DNA from: Sabellastarte sp. h YS-2021
Lineage: Eukaryota; Annelida; Polychaeta; Sabellida; Sabellidae
Length of the DNA stretch: 64,000 nt
Reading direction: 5' to 3'
NCBI GenBank assembly: GCA_964017235.1
Contig: OZ024931.1
Location: 140,370,033 to 140,434,032, forward strand
The notes below the pieces were generated by a model. The model made no database searches. It saw only the letters and a list, made by a program, of their open reading frames with translations, and was not told where the DNA came from. Shown piece after piece: positions 62,117 through 64,000 of this stretch. Numbering within the stretch: the first letter of the stretch is position 1; each line of letters begins with the position of its first letter. A program made the position numbers and the translations under genes.

Positions 62117-64000
62117 ATACATAAAATCTCGGAAGGTATGAGGCGTCCTAGGTGGGTTAGAGAAACTTTGATTTGCCAGAGTTCTTTGGATAAAAAAATG
62201 TATGATTTGGGTACTGCAAGACACTTTTTTGCCAATAATAACGCAAATAGGACAGTACCCCAAAACATTTGAAGCATTTCAGAAGACTTAGTTCCTCTTT
62301 CTGACAGGCTCACAGTTAACCCAAAACTTAAGTCCATAAAAGGGCTTTGCCATTTCTGGAAACCCCAAACAAAATTTTGAGAAGTCTGAATTAAGGGCAA
62401 AATTCACAGAAGTTCTTTGAAAAATAATTAACTTAAAAATGGCAACATTTGCTACAGACCTTTGCATGCGATGTTCCTCAAGACAATTTTAGTAAGAACT
62501 TTGCAGAACAGAAAAATCCTTATTATCAGACAGATGTGTATAATATGCCTGCCCTTAACAAAGACCTGTCACTCAGGACTTCTAGAATATCTCCTGTACA
62601 TTGCATTGGCTTGTAAGAGGCTGGGACCTTAAGGTATCTCGAGCTGAAAGGGAATTCGCAGTAAGAATAGACTGGAAAAATGTTGAAATGCAAGAATATT
62701 TCATTTGCAACATTTCATTTGAATATGGAATTAAAATACTGTCAATCCCAGAACTACTGACCCATCTCGAGAGACATGTTTTCAGTGAGTGAAGCTGACT
62801 GATATCTTTGTGCTGATCGGCATCAATAATGCTATGGACTGTTAGGAAAGTCCCTTTATACCAAAGCATTTGTTGCTGTCCGACTTGTGCTAATTTCTGT
62901 GTGCAGTAATTAAAACAGTCCAGGATGTAATTCCAGTTGAGACAAGTACTAGACTTCTACATCATCGCAAAATGATCTCTTGAACTTTTCTGTTGAAATT
63001 AACTTAGGCACCTGAACTTTTCCAGTTGGGAACTTTTCAGAGATTCTAATTTTATATGATGCACAACTTTTTAATTTCACATAAATTCACATTTTATCCA
63101 GTGTTCTAATTCTAATTGGACTTTTATAGCGCTTAATCTCCCCAAACAAGAGGACTCTAAGGCGCAACAAAACAAAAAGCAGACATCAAAATTTCTGTAT
63201 CCAGTGTTGGAACATTTCAATATTTTTCTATATTGTTGTTTTTTTGTTGTTGTTTTTTTTTTTTTTAAATTAGAGGCTTGAAGTTATTAACTTACTTCCC
63301 TTCTTTTTCAATATTGTCTCATAGCATATAAATTTTATTATGTAGACATAGTCTTATTCGCAAATTGCTATGAAAATTCCAAAAGAGGAAAGTCTCTGGA
63401 CCAATCATGTCAACCTCTATATTAGGAGAACCTTTGTAATCCACAGGATTTGTTTTAAGTTCTGGTTTTAATTCAAACTTTTTTCACTTCAAACATTTCA
63501 ATATCCATCAGCTTTGGTTCTGGATTTGGGCTTCACTCTTATGCCTACAGTATTTCTTCAATGTAAAATTGATTTCACCCGAACATAATTACTTCCACTT
63601 GCATAGAGTATACCCTACTAAGTCTAACAGAGTCTACGGAATCTAAATTATTGCTCCTTTAAATGATAAAAAAAATTCACATTTTATGAACTTTATTTCT
63701 AATGAGTTCATATAAAAGTACATTTACATATACATATGCTATTTAAGAAATTGTTACAGACCATATCATACAAAATCCAAAATTTTTCAATACCATCAGA
63801 AGTCTGTCCAGACTAACCTGTGTAATTTGATCTCTGTCAAGTGAAATCTCCTTTAAAGAAAAAATGCATATTGGGTCAAAATATGATAAATTTTGACTAA
63901 AATAGTTAATATCACAATTTTTTTGGCCATTTAAGATTTGACGTGACAAGGCTCAAGTTATTATTTGTTAAATCTGTTATCTTCTGTAAACGTCATGCTA
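62117..64000. other. No gene seen
   Basis: AT-rich. The minus-strand open frame 62400-62050 and the others here show no domain, splice signal pattern or repeat identity that would support a call. A T-rich tract lies at 63235-63267. A short GCGCTTAATC...AAGGCGC segment near 63130-63170 resembles dispersed repeats but could not be delimited. Confidence 0.45.

Noticed and set aside
62050..62400. 116-codon minus-strand frame
   Set aside because: No domain, no homologous repeat recognised, overlaps the end of a MITE, and has no splice or start context.

Overview
This is a eukaryotic, intron-bearing, AT-rich and transposon-dense window. Its mobile elements (DIRS-type tyrosine-recombinase retrotransposon, PIF/Harbinger transposons with MADF genes, tRNA-derived SINEs ending in AAATAAA repeats, minisatellite-carrying elements, hAT-like MITEs) and the divergence of its host genes suggest a mollusc, probably a bivalve. 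That assignment is an inference; no species-specific gene was recognised. Layout: 1-10.6 kb is a stack of nested dead transposons. A MADF-domain gene (-) is split by a 5'-truncated LINE with a 10-bp target duplication, followed by a PIF/Harbinger MITE and a second LINE (-) split by an element carrying about 13 copies of a 152-bp minisatellite. 11.09-17.36 kb is a structurally complete DIRS retrotransposon with inverted terminal repeats, an internal complementary region, gag-like, RT/RNase H and tyrosine-recombinase frames. Its terminal repeats are almost identical, yet two frames carry a stop codon. 17.5-18.9 kb holds the last two exons of a host gene ending in a trypsin-like (PA-clan) protease domain with a readable His/Asp/Ser triad. 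19-27 kb is non-coding apart from a SINE, small repeats and two related hairpins. 27.4-36.5 kb looks like a decayed PIF/Harbinger transposon, with a MADF gene (+) and a DDE transposase (-) that is itself broken by a SINE with a perfect 14-bp target duplication. 37.3-55.6 kb is a complete histone macroH2A gene (+): three exons for the H2A fold and linker, and five coding positions for the macro domain. 56-64 kb is intergenic repeats, including a MITE nested in a SINE and a Harbinger MITE nested in a hAT-like MITE. The main result is in macroH2A. The seventh coding position exists as two adjacent, paralogous exons (53962-54136 and 54576-54750). They have exactly the same length (175 nt), the same entry and exit phases, and 31 of 58 identical residues. 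Using both or neither breaks the frame, so they look like a mutually exclusive pair. In vertebrate MACROH2A1 the known exclusive pair sits at a different position, equivalent to exon 5 here, which is present here as one exon of the ADP-ribose-binding (1.1) type. The two alternative exons differ in the phosphate-binding loop (SSG versus GSG), so this animal may make two macroH2A proteins with different ligand binding through an independently evolved switch.
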